Origin: UBA4742 sp963773335
GTDB lineage: Bacteria; Actinomycetota; Acidimicrobiia; Acidimicrobiales; Acidimicrobilacustridaceae
Direction: 5' to 3'
Assembly: GCA_963773335.1 (NCBI GenBank)
Contig: CAVZAT010000006.1
Span: forward strand, 558,001 to 622,000
DNA: 64,000 bases
Both the position numbers and the translations under genes were made by a program. Each line of letters starts with the position of its first letter. Positions within the stretch are counted from its first letter, which is position 1. Below, in pieces: positions 9,226 to 19,499 of this stretch. The notes beneath the pieces are model-generated. The model was not told the DNA's origin. It saw only the letters and a list, made by a program, of their open reading frames with translations, and did no database searches.

Positions 9226-10185
9226 ATGGCAACCACCCAAGTCAAGATCAACGTCCCCGGCAACCATCTGATGGTCGGCCTCCTGGGCCAGCGCGACGAG
9301 TTGTTGCGGCTGGTCGAAACCGCGTTCCCCGACGCCACGCTGCACGTGCGCGGCAACGAGATCACCGTCGACGGTGAGGGGGCCGAGCAGGTGGGCCGCC
9401 TGTTCAGCGAGCTGGTCGTGCTGCTGCAGCAGGGTCACGCCCTCGAGCCGTCGATGGTGCATCGCACCATCGACATGGTCAAGGCCGACGAGTCGCCCTC
9501 CGAGGTGCTCACCGCCGAGGTGCTCAAGTCGTCCAAGGGCCGGCCCGTGCGACCCAAGTCGAGCGGGCAGAAGCGCTACGTCGACGCCATCCGTCACAAC
9601 ATCATCACCTTCGGGCTGGGGCCGGCCGGCACGGGCAAGAGCTGGTTGGCGGTGGCCATGGCCGTGCAGGCGCTGCAGTCCAAGCAGGTCGACCGCATCA
9701 TCCTCACCCGCCCGGCGGTCGAGGCCGGGGAGCGCCTGGGCTTCCTTCCCGGCGACCTCATGGCCAAGGTCGATCCCTACCTGCGCCCGCTCTACGACGC
9801 CCTCTACGACATGGTCGAGCCCGAAGGGGCCCAACGCCTGCTCGACCGGGGCACCGTCGAGGTGGCGCCGCTGGCCTTCATGCGGGGCCGCACGCTCAAT
9901 TCCAGCTTCATCATCCTGGACGAAGCCCAGAACACCACGCCCGAGCAGATGAAGATGTTCCTGACCCGCATCGGGTTCGGGTCCAAGGTGGTGGTCACCG
10001 GTGACACCACCCAGGTGGATGTGGGTGGCGGCCGCAGCGGGCTCGACGGGCTCGAACCGGTGCTGTCGGGCATCGACGGGCTGGCCTTCGTGCGTCTGAC
10101 CAGCCGCGACGTGGTGCGCCATCGCATCGTGGCCGACATCGTCAACGCCTACGAGCGGGCCACCGGCGCCCCGCCTCCGAGCTGA
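9226..10185 (+). CDS. phoH: PhoH-family P-loop ATPase
   Basis: A 319-residue PhoH-like protein. An N-terminal KH-like region (about 1-100) is followed by the ATPase domain with Walker A (GLGPAGTGKSWLAVAMAV), the family motif RPAVEAGERLGFLPGDL, Walker B (SSFIILDEAQNTTPEQMK) and the sensor VVVTGDTTQVD. PhoH proteins are thought to act in RNA metabolism. It starts a co-directional set, phoH-ybeY-corC-era, with 6 bases to ybeY, a conserved bacterial order linked to ribosome maturation. Confidence 0.93.
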   Translation: MATTQVKINVPGNHLMVGLLGQRDELLRLVETAFPDATLHVRGNEITVDGEGAEQVGRLFSELVVLLQQGHALEPSMVHRTIDMVKADESPSEVLTAEVLKSSKGRPVRPKSSGQKRYVDAIRHNIITFGLGPAGTGKSWLAVAMAVQALQSKQVDRIILTRPAVEAGERLGFLPGDLMAKVDPYLRPLYDALYDMVEPEGAQRLLDRGTVEVAPLAFMRGRTLNSSFIILDEAQNTTPEQMKMFLTRIGFGSKVVVTGDTTQVDVGGGRSGLDGLEPVLSGIDGLAFVRLTSRDVVRHRIVADIVNAYERATGAPPPS

Positions 10186-10191
10186 GCGACC

Positions 10192-10812
10192 GTGGGTTCG
10201 GCCGACCCCCCGCAACCAGCGACCGACGCGGGCAGCCCCTGGCTGGTGTGCGAGATCGACGGCTCGCCCCGCGCCGACGGTGTCGATCTGGCCGACCCCA
10301 CCTCAGGGCCCGCCACCGAACCCACCGCCGGCGAGGTGGCGATGCTCAGCGCGCTGGTGGCCGGCGTGCTCGAGGATCACCGCGGCGACGGTCAGATCGT
10401 GGTCGGATTGCGGTTCGTGGACGTCGACGAGATGGCCGAGCTGAACCTCGCCCACCTGGGCCACGAGGGTCCCACCGACGTGCTCTCGTTCCCCATCGAC
10501 GGCGACCCCCGGGCGCTCGCCGCGCCCGACACCGATCCGGATCGACCCGGCCCAGCCGGCTCCGATGATCCCCCGTGGCTGCTGGGCGACATCGTGATCT
10601 GCCCGGCGGTGGCTGCCGCCAACGCCCCCACCCACGCCGGCACCTACCACGACGAGTTGGCCCTGCTGGTGGTGCACGGTCTACTGCACCTGCTGGGGCT
10701 CGACCACGCCGATGAGCCCGAACGCATCGCCATGCAGTCCCGCGAACGTGACCTGCTGGCCCGCCTCCACGGTCCGCTGGCCCGCGACCCCTGGACCGAG
10801 GTGCCCGCATGA
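10192..10812 (+). CDS. ybeY: Endoribonuclease/rRNA maturation factor YbeY
   Basis: A 206-residue metalloprotein starting GTG at 10192. The zinc site is complete: VVHGLLHLLGLDH gives the H-x3-H-x5-H motif. The upstream GHEGPTDVLSFPID and GDIVICPAVA segments also match the family. The N-terminal 40 residues and an insert between the two motifs are rich in Pro, Asp and Gly, making the protein longer than the usual 150-180 residues. YbeY processes rRNA ends, notably the 16S 3' end. The corC ATG overlaps its stop (ATGA). Confidence 0.93.
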   Translation: MGSADPPQPATDAGSPWLVCEIDGSPRADGVDLADPTSGPATEPTAGEVAMLSALVAGVLEDHRGDGQIVVGLRFVDVDEMAELNLAHLGHEGPTDVLSFPIDGDPRALAAPDTDPDRPGPAGSDDPPWLLGDIVICPAVAAANAPTHAGTYHDELALLVVHGLLHLLGLDHADEPERIAMQSRERDLLARLHGPLARDPWTEVPA

Positions 10813-12156
10813 TCCCCGAGGTGCTGTTGGCCACCCAGGTCACCACGGGCAACATCATCATGCTCGTTTCCATCCTGGCGCTGATGGTGGTGACCACCTT
10901 CCTGGCCCTGGCCGAGACCGCCCTGACCCGCATGTCGCGCAGCAAGGCCCAGGCCCTGGCCGACAGCAAGGGCCACCGCGGTGAGCGGCTGCTGTGGCTG
11001 GTGTCGCGCCCCGAGCGCTTCTTGAACCCCGTGCTGTTGACCGTGCTCGTCTGCCAGCTGGTGGGCGCCACCCTGCTGGGCATCCTGGCCGACCACTTCT
11101 TCGGGGCCTGGGGTGTGGCCATCGCCACGGTCATCAACGTCGTCCTGGTGTTCACCGTGGCCGAGGCCGCCCCCAAGACCTGGGCCATTCAGCACCCCGA
11201 GCGCTCCGCGCCTGCTGGCCGCCGGGCCGGTGACCTACCTGGCCCGGTTCTGGCCCATCAAGATCCTGTCTCGCGGCCTGATCGGCATGGCCAACGTCCT
11301 GCTGCCGGGCAAGGGTCTGAAGGAGGGTCCCTTCGTCTCCGAGGAGGAGCTGTTGGCCCTGGCCGACGTGGCCGTCGAAGAGGACGTGATCGAAGAGGAG
11401 GAGCGCGACCTCATCGAGCAGATCATCGAGTTCGGCGACACCGTTGTGCGCGAGGTCATGGTGCCCCGGCCGGACATGATCACGATGCTGGGTGAGTTCC
11501 GGGTCGACGCCGCCATCGAGGTCATGATCCTCAACGGGTTCAGCCGGGTGCCGGTGGTGGGTGAGGGGATCGACGACGTGATCGGGCTCATCTACGCCAA
11601 GGACCTGATGCGGGCGGGACGCGACGGCCAGGGCGATTCCACGGTCACCGAGCTCATGCGACCGGTGCGATTCGTGCCCGAGAGCAAGCGGATCGCCGAG
11701 CTGCTGCCCGAGATGCAGGCCGACCACGTGCACCTGGCCGTGGTGGTCGACGAGTATGGCGGCACCGCCGGGCTGGTCACCCTCGAGGACCTCATCGAGG
11801 AGTTGGTCGGCGAGATCCACGACGAGTACGACCGCGAGGAGACCAAGGTCGAGCACCTGCCCGGCGGCGAGCTGCGGGTCAACGGGGCCATGCCCATCCA
11901 CGAGCTCAACGAGCTGGTGAACCCGCCGCTGCCCGAAGGCGACTGGGACAGCGTGGGCGGGCTCATGCAACACCTGTCGGGTCACCTGCCCACCGAAGGC
12001 GAGCTGGTGGAGTGCGAGGGCCACCGGCTGTGGGCCGAACGGGTGCAGCGCCGACGCATCGGTCGGGTGCGCATCGCGGTGGCGTCCGGTCCCGATGGCG
12101 ACGACCGCGCCCAAACCCGGAACCGGGCGGGCGACGACGACCACATGAACGCCTGA
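10809..12156 (+). CDS. CorC/HlyC-family membrane protein with CBS domains (frameshifted)
   Basis: About 448 residues in the usual architecture. An N-terminal DUF21/CNNM membrane domain has three or four helices (GNIIMLVSILALMVVTTFLA onward) and the motif ALAETALTRMSRSKAQAL. A CBS pair follows (VREVMVPRPDMITM; VVVDEYGGTAGLVTLEDLIE), then a CorC/HlyC C-terminal domain. The frame changes at about 11207-11215, between the third helix and RLLAAGPVTYLARF. The family is linked to Mg/Co efflux and membrane stress. The stop at 12154-12156 shares one base with the era start. Confidence 0.85.
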
Positions 12157-12995
12157 TGAGGTCGGGGTTCGTGACCATCGTGGGGCGACCCAACGTGGGC
12201 AAGTCCACGTTGGTCAACCGGATCCTGGGCACCAAGGTCTCGATCGTGTCCGACAAACCCCAGACGACGCGGACCCAGGTCCGCGGCGTGCTCAACCGGC
12301 CCGAGGCGCAGGTGGTGTTCGTGGACACCCCGGGCATCCACAAGCCCCGAACGCTGTTGGGCGAGCGGCTCAACGACACCGCCTCGGAAACCATCGGCGG
12401 GGTCGACGTGGTCTGTCTGGTGGTGGACGCCACGGCTTCGATCGGGCCCGGCGACCGCTTCGTGGCCGCTCGGGTGCCCCACGACGGTGTCGTGGTGGTC
12501 AACAAGGTCGACGCGGCCACCCCCGAGGTGGTCCTGGCCCAGTTGGCCAAGGCGGCCGACCAGCTGAACCTCGAGCACTTCTTCCCGGTGTCGGCCAAGA
12601 CCGGGGCAGGCGTCGAGGCCCTGGTCGACCACCTGATCGACCGCCTGCCCGAGGGCCCCCAGCTCTACCCCGACGACATGGTCACCGACGTCCCGGAGGC
12701 GTTCTGGGTGGCCGAGCTGGTGCGCGAGCAGCTGCTGGCGGTGACCCACGACGAGCTGCCCCACTCCATCGCCACCCGGGTGACCGAGTGGGAGTGGCCC
12801 CGCATCCGGGTCGAGATCCTGGTCGAGCGCGACTCGCAGAAGGGCATCGTCATCGGCCGGGGTGGCTCGGTGCTCAAAGCGGTGGGCACGGCCGTGCGGG
12901 CCCAGCTGCCTGACGGCGCCTTCATCGAGCTGTTCGTCAAGGTGGACAAGGACTGGCAGCGCCGCCCCAAAGCCCTCGAACGCCTCGGCTACTGA
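12156..12995 (+). CDS. era: GTPase Era
   Basis: A 279-residue GTPase. G1 is GRPNVGKST, the switch/G2 region contains KPQTTRTQVRGV, G3 is DTPGIHKP, G4 is NKVD and G5 is VSAKTG. The C-terminal KH domain has the GxxG loop (IVIGRGGSVLKAVG). ATG 12156 overlaps the corC stop by one base (TGATG) and removes a 48-codon extension that merely reads through corC. Era binds the 16S rRNA 3' end and helps assemble the small subunit, fitting its location after ybeY. Confidence 0.95.
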   Translation: MRSGFVTIVGRPNVGKSTLVNRILGTKVSIVSDKPQTTRTQVRGVLNRPEAQVVFVDTPGIHKPRTLLGERLNDTASETIGGVDVVCLVVDATASIGPGDRFVAARVPHDGVVVVNKVDAATPEVVLAQLAKAADQLNLEHFFPVSAKTGAGVEALVDHLIDRLPEGPQLYPDDMVTDVPEAFWVAELVREQLLAVTHDELPHSIATRVTEWEWPRIRVEILVERDSQKGIVIGRGGSVLKAVGTAVRAQLPDGAFIELFVKVDKDWQRRPKALERLGY

Positions 12996-13092
12996 TGGCT
13001 TGGCCCTCCGGTCGGCAGGCCTTCCTGTGGGCGCCTTCGGCACCCGGGTGCCATCGGGCGTGCGGCTGCACGCCGTTCCGCCGCGTGTCGGG

Positions 13093-15169
13093 TCAAGCCG
13101 GGAGGGCGGCGAAGAACTTGTGGACCAGGGGAGCGGCCACCGTGCCGCCCACGCCGCCGCCTTCCACGATCACGGCCACAGCCAGGTTCCCGCTGAAGCC
13201 GATGAACCAGGCGTGGGTCTTGGGCGGGTTGGCCGATCCGAACTCGGCGGTCCCGGTCTTGCCGTAGACCGTCCGACCGGCCACCGCCGCGGCCGTCCCG
13301 GTGCCGCTGGTCACCACCTGGCCCATCAGGGCCGTGATCTGGCTCTGGATGGCCGGTGTCAACGGACCGGGCAGCCCGGCGGTCGACGTGGTGGTGTGGG
13401 CCGGGAGCAGGACCGGGGGACGCCACTGCCCCGTCATGACCGCGGCGGCCACCGACGCCATCTGGAGCGGGCTGGCCGTGACCTGGCCCTGGCCGATGGC
13501 ATCGGCTGCGGTCTGCACCGCGTCGCCCGTGGCGGGGAAGTGCCCGCCGACGGTGGACAGGCCCAGCTCGAGGGGGACGCCGAAGCCGAACTGGGCCGCC
13601 GCGGCCCGCAGCTGGTCGGCCGACAGGTGGGCCTGGGTAGCGCCGATGAAGGCGGTGTTGCACGACACCGCGAAGGCGCGCGACAGCGGGAGGTTGCCCC
13701 CCGACTCCGACTCGAAGTTGTGGAACACCTTGCCGTCGACGGTGATGGTGGCCGGACAGGTGAGCGTCGAGGCCGGGGTCAGCCCGGCGGTGAGCAGGCC
13801 GTCGGTGGTGATCACCTTGAACGTGGACCCGGGCGGGTAGACGCCGTAGAGCGCCCGGTCGAACTGGGTGCCGGCCGGGCCCGAGACCACGGCACGCACG
13901 TTCCCGCTGTTGTCGATGGCCACCAACGCAGCGGGTTGGGTCACCCCGGCCAGGGCGGCGTCGGCGGCCTGTTGGATGTTCACGTCGATGGTGGTCTGCA
14001 ACGGCACCGGCGCCCGCCCCGGCACCTGGTGGACCACGGCCACCACCTGCTTGGTGGGGTCGGTGATCGTCGGATCGATCACCCGGATCTGGCTGGACGG
14101 CGTGCCCGCCAGCGAGTCCTCGAAGCTGGCTTGCAGCCCGAGCTGGCCCACCTCGTCGCCGGCTTCGTACAGTGGTCCCATCTTGGTCAGCTGCTCAGCC
14201 GTGATCGGGCCCACCGTGCCCAGCAGGGCCGAGGCGAAGCTCGACGACACGTTGGCGTAGCTGTTGGTCTCCTTGAACTCGAGCCCGGGGATCGGATAGA
14301 TGACCGGTTTGGCCGTGAGGTAGGCCGCCTTGGGCACCGTGGCCAGGGTGACGAACTCGTCGGGCCGCACGCCGGGGGCGGCCAGGGCCCGGGTCACCAC
14401 GGACGGGTCGATCCCCAGCGTGTCGTGGAGGGCTTTGGTCAGCGCCGCCTGGTCGGTCATGCGTCGGGGTTCGACCCCGATGGTCACGCTGTCCATCTGA
14501 CCGGCTAGCACTTGGCCGCCGTTGCCCAGGATGGCGGCTCGCTGGGGCCAGGTCATCTGGCGGTCGAGCACGTCGTGGGCGCCGAGGCGGGGATGGATCA
14601 CCGCCCGGCTCCAGGCCACGGTGGGACCGTCATGGCCCGGTACCAGGGTGAACGACGACTGGTAGGTCCAGGTTCCCACCCCGGCCACGGTGTCGTGGGC
14701 GGTGAAGGCCGCGGTGGTGATGTGATGCGTGGTGGTCACCGAGTCGAGCGTGTAGGTGGCCTTGGTCAGGTGCAGGCGGGCGTCCACGGCCTTCAGGTCG
14801 GCGGCCACCCCACTGGCCGGCGCATGGCCCGACGTGGAGCTGCTGGGGGCCGCGCCGGTGGTCGAGGTGGTCGCCGCGCTCGGCGGGCTCACCAGCGCCT
14901 GCATGGCGGCCGTGTCGCCTGCCGACCAGGCGGCGAGGAACGCCTGGGCCTTCTGCCGGTTGTGGTCGGGTGACGTGCGTCCGCTGATGACCACGACCAC
15001 GCTGGCCACCAGGATCACCACCAGTGCCACCGCCAGCACCACGCCCCAGGGGATTCGCCGGCGGGGACGGAGCGCCGCGCTCGGTGTGGGGGAACGCGTC
15101 GGGATCGAGTCCGGCGGCCCGCGCCGTCAGCCCGATGCCGCGATCGGGGGTGGGTTCGTCGCCGTCCAT
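13093..15169 (-). CDS. Penicillin-binding transpeptidase with NTF2-like (MecA_N) region (frameshifted near N-terminus)
   Basis: About 692 residues. The start at 15169 overlaps the dinG stop (TGATG). After a 45-residue cytoplasmic stretch the frame changes at a C run near 15089, and a transmembrane helix follows (VVLAVALVVILVASVVVVIS). Next come an NTF2-like domain (FLAAWSAGDTAAMQALV), a PBP dimerisation region and a transpeptidase domain with SxxK (STFK in YPPGSTFKVIT), SxN (VSCNTAF) and KTG (YGKTGTAEF). It cross-links peptidoglycan outside the membrane. All three catalytic motifs are intact. Confidence 0.85.
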
Positions 15170-17073
15170 CAGGCTTCGCCGGCTGCGACGCGGACCAGAA
15201 AGGCTTCGGCCTCGGCCCGATCCCGGGTGCGACGCATGGGGGGCAGGGCCCGCACGATGTCCCAGCGGTAGCGGGCGTTGGTGGCCAGCCGCGGGTCGAG
15301 CACGGCGACCACGCCCCGGTCGGTCTGAGTGCGGATGAGCCGGCCCGCGCCCTGGGCCAACAGGGTGGCCGCCCGGGGAAGGTCGACCAGGCGGAAGGCG
15401 TCGGCCCGGGCCCGCTCGCGCCGTGCTTGGAGCAACGGCTCGTCGGGACGGGGGAAGGGCAGGCGATCGATGGCCACCAGGGCGAGTGAGGAGCCGGGCA
15501 CGTCGATGCCCTGCCAGAAGCCCATGGTGGCGAACAGGGAGGTGGCCGGCTCGGCGGTGAACCGGCTGATGAGTGCCGGCTTGGGCAGGTCGGTCTGCAC
15601 CAGCACCTCGGTGGTCAGGCGGGGGCGCAGGGCCTCGGCCGCGGCCTTCATGGCCCGGTAGCTGGTGAACAGGGCCAGCGTGCGACCACCGGCCGCGCCG
15701 ATCAAGGCGGCCAGCTCGTCGTGGAGCGCGGCTTCATAGGCGCTCGAGCGGGGATCGGGCAGATGGGCGGCGCAGTAGAGCAGGGCATTGGCTTCGTAGT
15801 CGAACGGGCTCCCCACATCCAGCTCGTTGTAGGAGCCTGGGTCCAGGCCCAGCCGTTGCCCCAACCCGGCGGGGATGGTGGCGCTGGTCAGCACAGCGGT
15901 GGCGCCCACCCACAGCGCCGCCTTGAGCACCTCGGCTACGTCGATGGGTGCGCCCTTGAGCAGGGGCGCGGCCGGTGTGCCCTCGACCCACACCACGTGG
16001 CTGGGGGGCGCGTCGAGCACCCAGTCGATGTCGTCCACCAGCGTTGCCGCCACCTTGACCGCCCGTTGCTTTCGGGCGCCCACGTCACCCGGCCCGTCGT
16101 CGGGGAGGGCTCTCAGCACCGACAGCAGGCCGTCCACCCGGTTGCGTCCCAGGATCAGGGCATCGGCCAGATCGGGGTCGAACGCACTCCGCAGGCGACG
16201 GCCGACGTATTCGGACAGGGCGTCGGTCACCCGGCTGCCGGCCGCCTCCAGGTCGGCGATGGTGGCGGGGTCGGCCACGATGGCCTGGGTGGTGCGGGCC
16301 AGGTTGGTGAATCGAGCGCTGTTGAGCTCGAGCCCGAAGGTGTTGGACACGACGTCCTCGAACTGGTGGGCCTCGTCGATGACCACGACGTCGTGCTCAG
16401 GCAGCAGCGCGCCACCGGCCTCCAGGTTGAGGCTGTACAGATGGGTGTTGACCACCACCACGTCCGCGTCGGCCGCCCGGTCCCGGGCTGCTTCGGCGAA
16501 GCACGTGGAGCCTTGCGGGCAGTTGGCCCGGCCCGGGCACTCGCGGGGACCGACGCTCACCGCGGCCCAGGCCACGGGCGACGGCTCGTGGTCCAGCTCG
16601 GCCCGGTCGCCGGTCTGGGTGAGGGTGGACCACTCGGCCAACTGGCGGACCTGTTGGTCCACCGACGAGGTGGTGCCGGCCAGGGTGAGCTGGGCGTCGC
16701 TGGTCAACGCCTCGTGCACCCGTTGGCGGCACAGGTAGTTGGAGCGTCCTTTGAGCACGGCGAAGGAGAACGGTCGGTCGAGGTGGGCGGCCAGGAAGGG
16801 CAGGTCCTTGCCTGCCAGCTGGTCCTGCAAGGCCTTGGTGGCGGTGGCCACCACCACCTTGGTGCCGCTGACCACGGCCGGCACCAGGTAGGCCAGCGAC
16901 TTGCCCGTGCCCGTCCCGGCCCCGACGATGAGGGGTCGGCGGTCACTGATCGCTCGTCCCACGGCGATGGCCATCTCCACCTGGCCCGGCCGATCCTCGC
17001 CCGAGGGCAGTGCCTCGGTGGCGCGGGCCAGCGCCCGGCGCACCTGGTCGTCGATGCGTCGCGCGTCGCTCAC
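15169..17073 (-). CDS. dinG: DinG-type ATP-dependent DNA helicase
   Basis: A 634-residue superfamily 2, XPD/DinG-like helicase. Walker A is GAGTGTGKSLAYLVPA and the DEAH box is VVIDEAHQFED. Four cysteines of the iron-sulfur cluster lie between them (YLCRQR, then CPGRANCPQGSTC). C-terminal helicase motifs include LFTSYRAMKAAA, GFWQGIDVPGSSL and QGAGRLIRTQTDRG. It unwinds DNA or RNA-DNA hybrids in repair. It precedes the penicillin-binding protein gene with a one-base overlap. Confidence 0.9.
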   Translation of the reverse strand: MSDARRIDDQVRRALARATEALPSGEDRPGQVEMAIAVGRAISDRRPLIVGAGTGTGKSLAYLVPAVVSGTKVVVATATKALQDQLAGKDLPFLAAHLDRPFSFAVLKGRSNYLCRQRVHEALTSDAQLTLAGTTSSVDQQVRQLAEWSTLTQTGDRAELDHEPSPVAWAAVSVGPRECPGRANCPQGSTCFAEAARDRAADADVVVVNTHLYSLNLEAGGALLPEHDVVVIDEAHQFEDVVSNTFGLELNSARFTNLARTTQAIVADPATIADLEAAGSRVTDALSEYVGRRLRSAFDPDLADALILGRNRVDGLLSVLRALPDDGPGDVGARKQRAVKVAATLVDDIDWVLDAPPSHVVWVEGTPAAPLLKGAPIDVAEVLKAALWVGATAVLTSATIPAGLGQRLGLDPGSYNELDVGSPFDYEANALLYCAAHLPDPRSSAYEAALHDELAALIGAAGGRTLALFTSYRAMKAAAEALRPRLTTEVLVQTDLPKPALISRFTAEPATSLFATMGFWQGIDVPGSSLALVAIDRLPFPRPDEPLLQARRERARADAFRLVDLPRAATLLAQGAGRLIRTQTDRGVVAVLDPRLATNARYRWDIVRALPPMRRTRDRAEAEAFLVRVAAGEA

Positions 17074-17106
17074 CGGCTCAGGTGCGCCGGGTCGACACGC
17101 GCCCGG

Positions 17107-17937
17107 TCAAGGTGCGGCGACCTGGTTGCGGCGGGCCAGGAAGAGGGTGGCCGAGTACCGGCGGGTGACCCGGCCGCCGTGGTTGGTTTCGATCATGGAG
17201 ACCAGCTCGTCGAACAGGTTGCGCCGGACCTCGGGATCGAGCAGGCGGTAGTCGGAGTAGGTGTCGAGCAGGCGCACGTACGACGGCGCGTCGTAGCTGA
17301 TCTCGAACGGGTGGGCGCGCGGCTCGAAGGGGTCGAACCAGGGCTGGTCGGCCAGGGAGTCGCGCATCTGCGAGCGCCGTCGCCGGCCGGCGAGGTCGTC
17401 GCTGGTGTCGTCGGCCGACGCGCTGGGCGCGGGGTGGCGCGAAAGGGCCAGCTCGGGCGCCCAGCGCTCGTGGACCGCCCGGCTGTCGGCCAGGACGCGA
17501 CGGTCGGCCAGGGTGCCGTGGCCCCACCACACGGCCAGGACGCCGCCGAGGCGCAGCACGCGGGCGGTCTTGGCCAGGCCGACCTCGGGGTCGACCCAGT
17601 GCCAGGCGCTGGCCGAGACCACCAGATCGAACGAGGCCGGCTCCAGCTCCGCCTCCTCGAAGGTCGACTCCCGGATCTCCACGGCGTCGAACTCGGCCAG
17701 GTTGTCGCGGGCCACCGAGGCCAGGGCCGACCCTGGCTCCAAGCCGACGATGCGCAGCCCGCGCCGCGCCAGCGGACGGGTGGCGACACCCGGTCCCGTG
17801 CCGATCTCGAGCACCTGCGCGCCCGCGGGTGCCTCGCTGAGACTCAGCAGATCGTCGAAAAGCGCGTCCGGATATCGGGGTCGCATCTCGTCGTAGAGAT
17901 CGGCGACGTTGTCGAAGCTACGGGCCCGATCCAGCAC
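17107..17937 (-). CDS. Class I SAM-dependent methyltransferase
   Basis: A 276-residue Rossmann-fold methyltransferase. Motif I is VLEIGTGPGVATRPLARRG, the acidic end of beta 2 is IVGLEPGSALA, and FDLVVSASAWHWVDPEVGL follows with the Ser-Ala-Trp-His-Trp signature of a methyltransferase type 11 group. The C-terminal 120 residues are a variable cap. The substrate cannot be told from sequence. It lies 33 bp upstream of dinG on the same strand and may share its transcript. Confidence 0.8.
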   Translation of the reverse strand: MLDRARSFDNVADLYDEMRPRYPDALFDDLLSLSEAPAGAQVLEIGTGPGVATRPLARRGLRIVGLEPGSALASVARDNLAEFDAVEIRESTFEEAELEPASFDLVVSASAWHWVDPEVGLAKTARVLRLGGVLAVWWGHGTLADRRVLADSRAVHERWAPELALSRHPAPSASADDTSDDLAGRRRRSQMRDSLADQPWFDPFEPRAHPFEISYDAPSYVRLLDTYSDYRLLDPEVRRNLFDELVSMIETNHGGRVTRRYSATLFLARRNQVAAP

Positions 17938-18029
17938 TGTGCCGACCGTACCGGACGGGGTCCCGGCCGCGGTGACACCCGTCCAGCGCCTGGCACAGGG
18001 GCCGCGGCGGTGGACGGTAGGGTGCGGCC

Positions 18030-18782
18030 GTGGCTCCCTCGCGCCCCGCGGCCGACCGTCCCCAGGTGTCCGGCATCGACCCAGACCGGATCCCGACGCA
18101 TGTGGCGGTGGTCATGGACGGCAACGGCCGGTGGGCCCAGCGTCGGGGGCTCAAGCGCACTGAAGGTCATGCTGCCGGTGAGGAGGCGCTGTTCGACACG
18201 GTCGAGGGCGCGCTGGAGCTGGGCATCAAATGGCTCACCGTCTACGCCTTCAGCACCGAGAACTGGAAGCGGCCCACCGACGAGGTGCGCTACCTCATGG
18301 GGTTCAACGAGTCGATCCTCACCCGACGGCGCGACGAGATGAACGAGCGAGGCGTGCGCATGCGCTTCGCCGGCCGCCGGGACTGGCGCGTGCCCAAGCG
18401 ACTCATCCGCCACCAGGACGCCTCGGTGGAGCTGACCCGCGACAACCGCACGATGACCTTCACCATCGCCTTCAACTACGGGGGTCGGGCCGAGATCGTC
18501 GACGCGGTCAAGGCTCTGGTGGCTGAGGGCATCCCGGCGGACAAGGTGGACGAGCGGGCCATCCGCCGTCATCTCTATGACCCGGACATGCCCGATCCTG
18601 ACCTGATGGTGCGCACCTCGGGCGAGTACCGCATCTCCAACTTCCTGTTGTGGGAGATCGCCTACAGCGAGCTCGTGTTCACCGACGTGCTGTGGCCCGA
18701 CTTCCGTCGCCAGCACCTGTTCGACGCGGTGCGCGAGTACCAGGATCGCGAGCGGCGCTTCGGTGGGATCGACGGGTCCTAG
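18030..18782 (+). CDS. uppS: Isoprenyl transferase (undecaprenyl diphosphate synthase type)
   Basis: A 250-residue cis-prenyltransferase. Conserved region I is VAVVMDGNGRWAQRRGL, with the Asp that binds the diphosphate. The others present are YAFSTENWKRP, FNYGGRAEIVDA and DLMVRTSGEYRISNFLLWE. It builds the long-chain lipid carrier for cell-wall synthesis from isopentenyl diphosphate. The GTG at 18030 is taken as start; the core begins at GIDPDRIPTHVAVVMDG. The stop codon shares one base with the recO start. Confidence 0.93.
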   Translation: MAPSRPAADRPQVSGIDPDRIPTHVAVVMDGNGRWAQRRGLKRTEGHAAGEEALFDTVEGALELGIKWLTVYAFSTENWKRPTDEVRYLMGFNESILTRRRDEMNERGVRMRFAGRRDWRVPKRLIRHQDASVELTRDNRTMTFTIAFNYGGRAEIVDAVKALVAEGIPADKVDERAIRRHLYDPDMPDPDLMVRTSGEYRISNFLLWEIAYSELVFTDVLWPDFRRQHLFDAVREYQDRERRFGGIDGS

Positions 18783-19495
18783 TGCTGTACCGCGACGAGG
18801 GGGTCGTGTTGCGCACCTACCGGTTGGGGGAGGCCGACCGGATCGTCGTGCTGTGCACCCGCCGTCACGGCAAGGTGCGGGCGGTGGCCAAGGGCGTGCG
18901 CAAGACCAAGTCCAAGTTCGGCTCGCGACTGGAACCGATCAGCCATGTCGCGCTGCAGCTCTACGAGGGCCGTGAGCTCGACATCGTCACCCAGGTGGAC
19001 AGCATCGACCACTTCCGGGCCATCCGAGACGACCTGGACCGCTTGACCAAGGCGTCCACCATGCTCGAGGTGGTCGATCAGCTCTCCCAGGAGGGTGGGG
19101 TGAACGCGCGGATGTACCAGATGCTCATCGGCGCCCTGCGGGCGCTGGCCGCCCATGATGGACCGGTGGTGGTGCCGGCCTTCTTCTGGAAGCTGCTGTC
19201 GCTGGAGGGCTACCAGCCCATCCTCGATGCGTGCGCCGAGTGCGGCCGGACCGACGAGCTGGTGGCCTTCGACCTGGATTGCGGGGGTGTGCTGTGCGTC
19301 GAGCACCGCCGCGGTGTGGCACTGACGCCGGCCGCGCTGGACCTCATGCGCCAGATCCTGGGCGGCCAGTTGGGCGCGGCGCTGAACGAGCCGGAGACGG
19401 CCGCGACCCGCGAGGTCGATCACCTGGCCATGCGCGCCGTCGAGCACCACCTGGAGCGCCGCATCCGCTCCGCCACCGTCCTCGACCGCGCCTGA
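18782..19495 (+). CDS. recO: DNA repair protein RecO
   Basis: A 237-residue protein. The GTG start at 18782 gives the family N-terminus (YRDEGVVLRTYRLGEADRI) and shares one base with the uppS stop; the longer open frame upstream overlaps uppS and is rejected. The OB-fold N-terminal domain is followed by a helical domain and a zinc site (CAECGRTDELVAFDLDCGGV, then C-x3-H-R). RecO anneals single strands and loads RecA with RecR. The uppS-recO pair is common in Actinobacteria. Confidence 0.92.
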   Translation: MLYRDEGVVLRTYRLGEADRIVVLCTRRHGKVRAVAKGVRKTKSKFGSRLEPISHVALQLYEGRELDIVTQVDSIDHFRAIRDDLDRLTKASTMLEVVDQLSQEGGVNARMYQMLIGALRALAAHDGPVVVPAFFWKLLSLEGYQPILDACAECGRTDELVAFDLDCGGVLCVEHRRGVALTPAALDLMRQILGGQLGAALNEPETAATREVDHLAMRAVEHHLERRIRSATVLDRA

Positions 19496-19499
19496 CCGC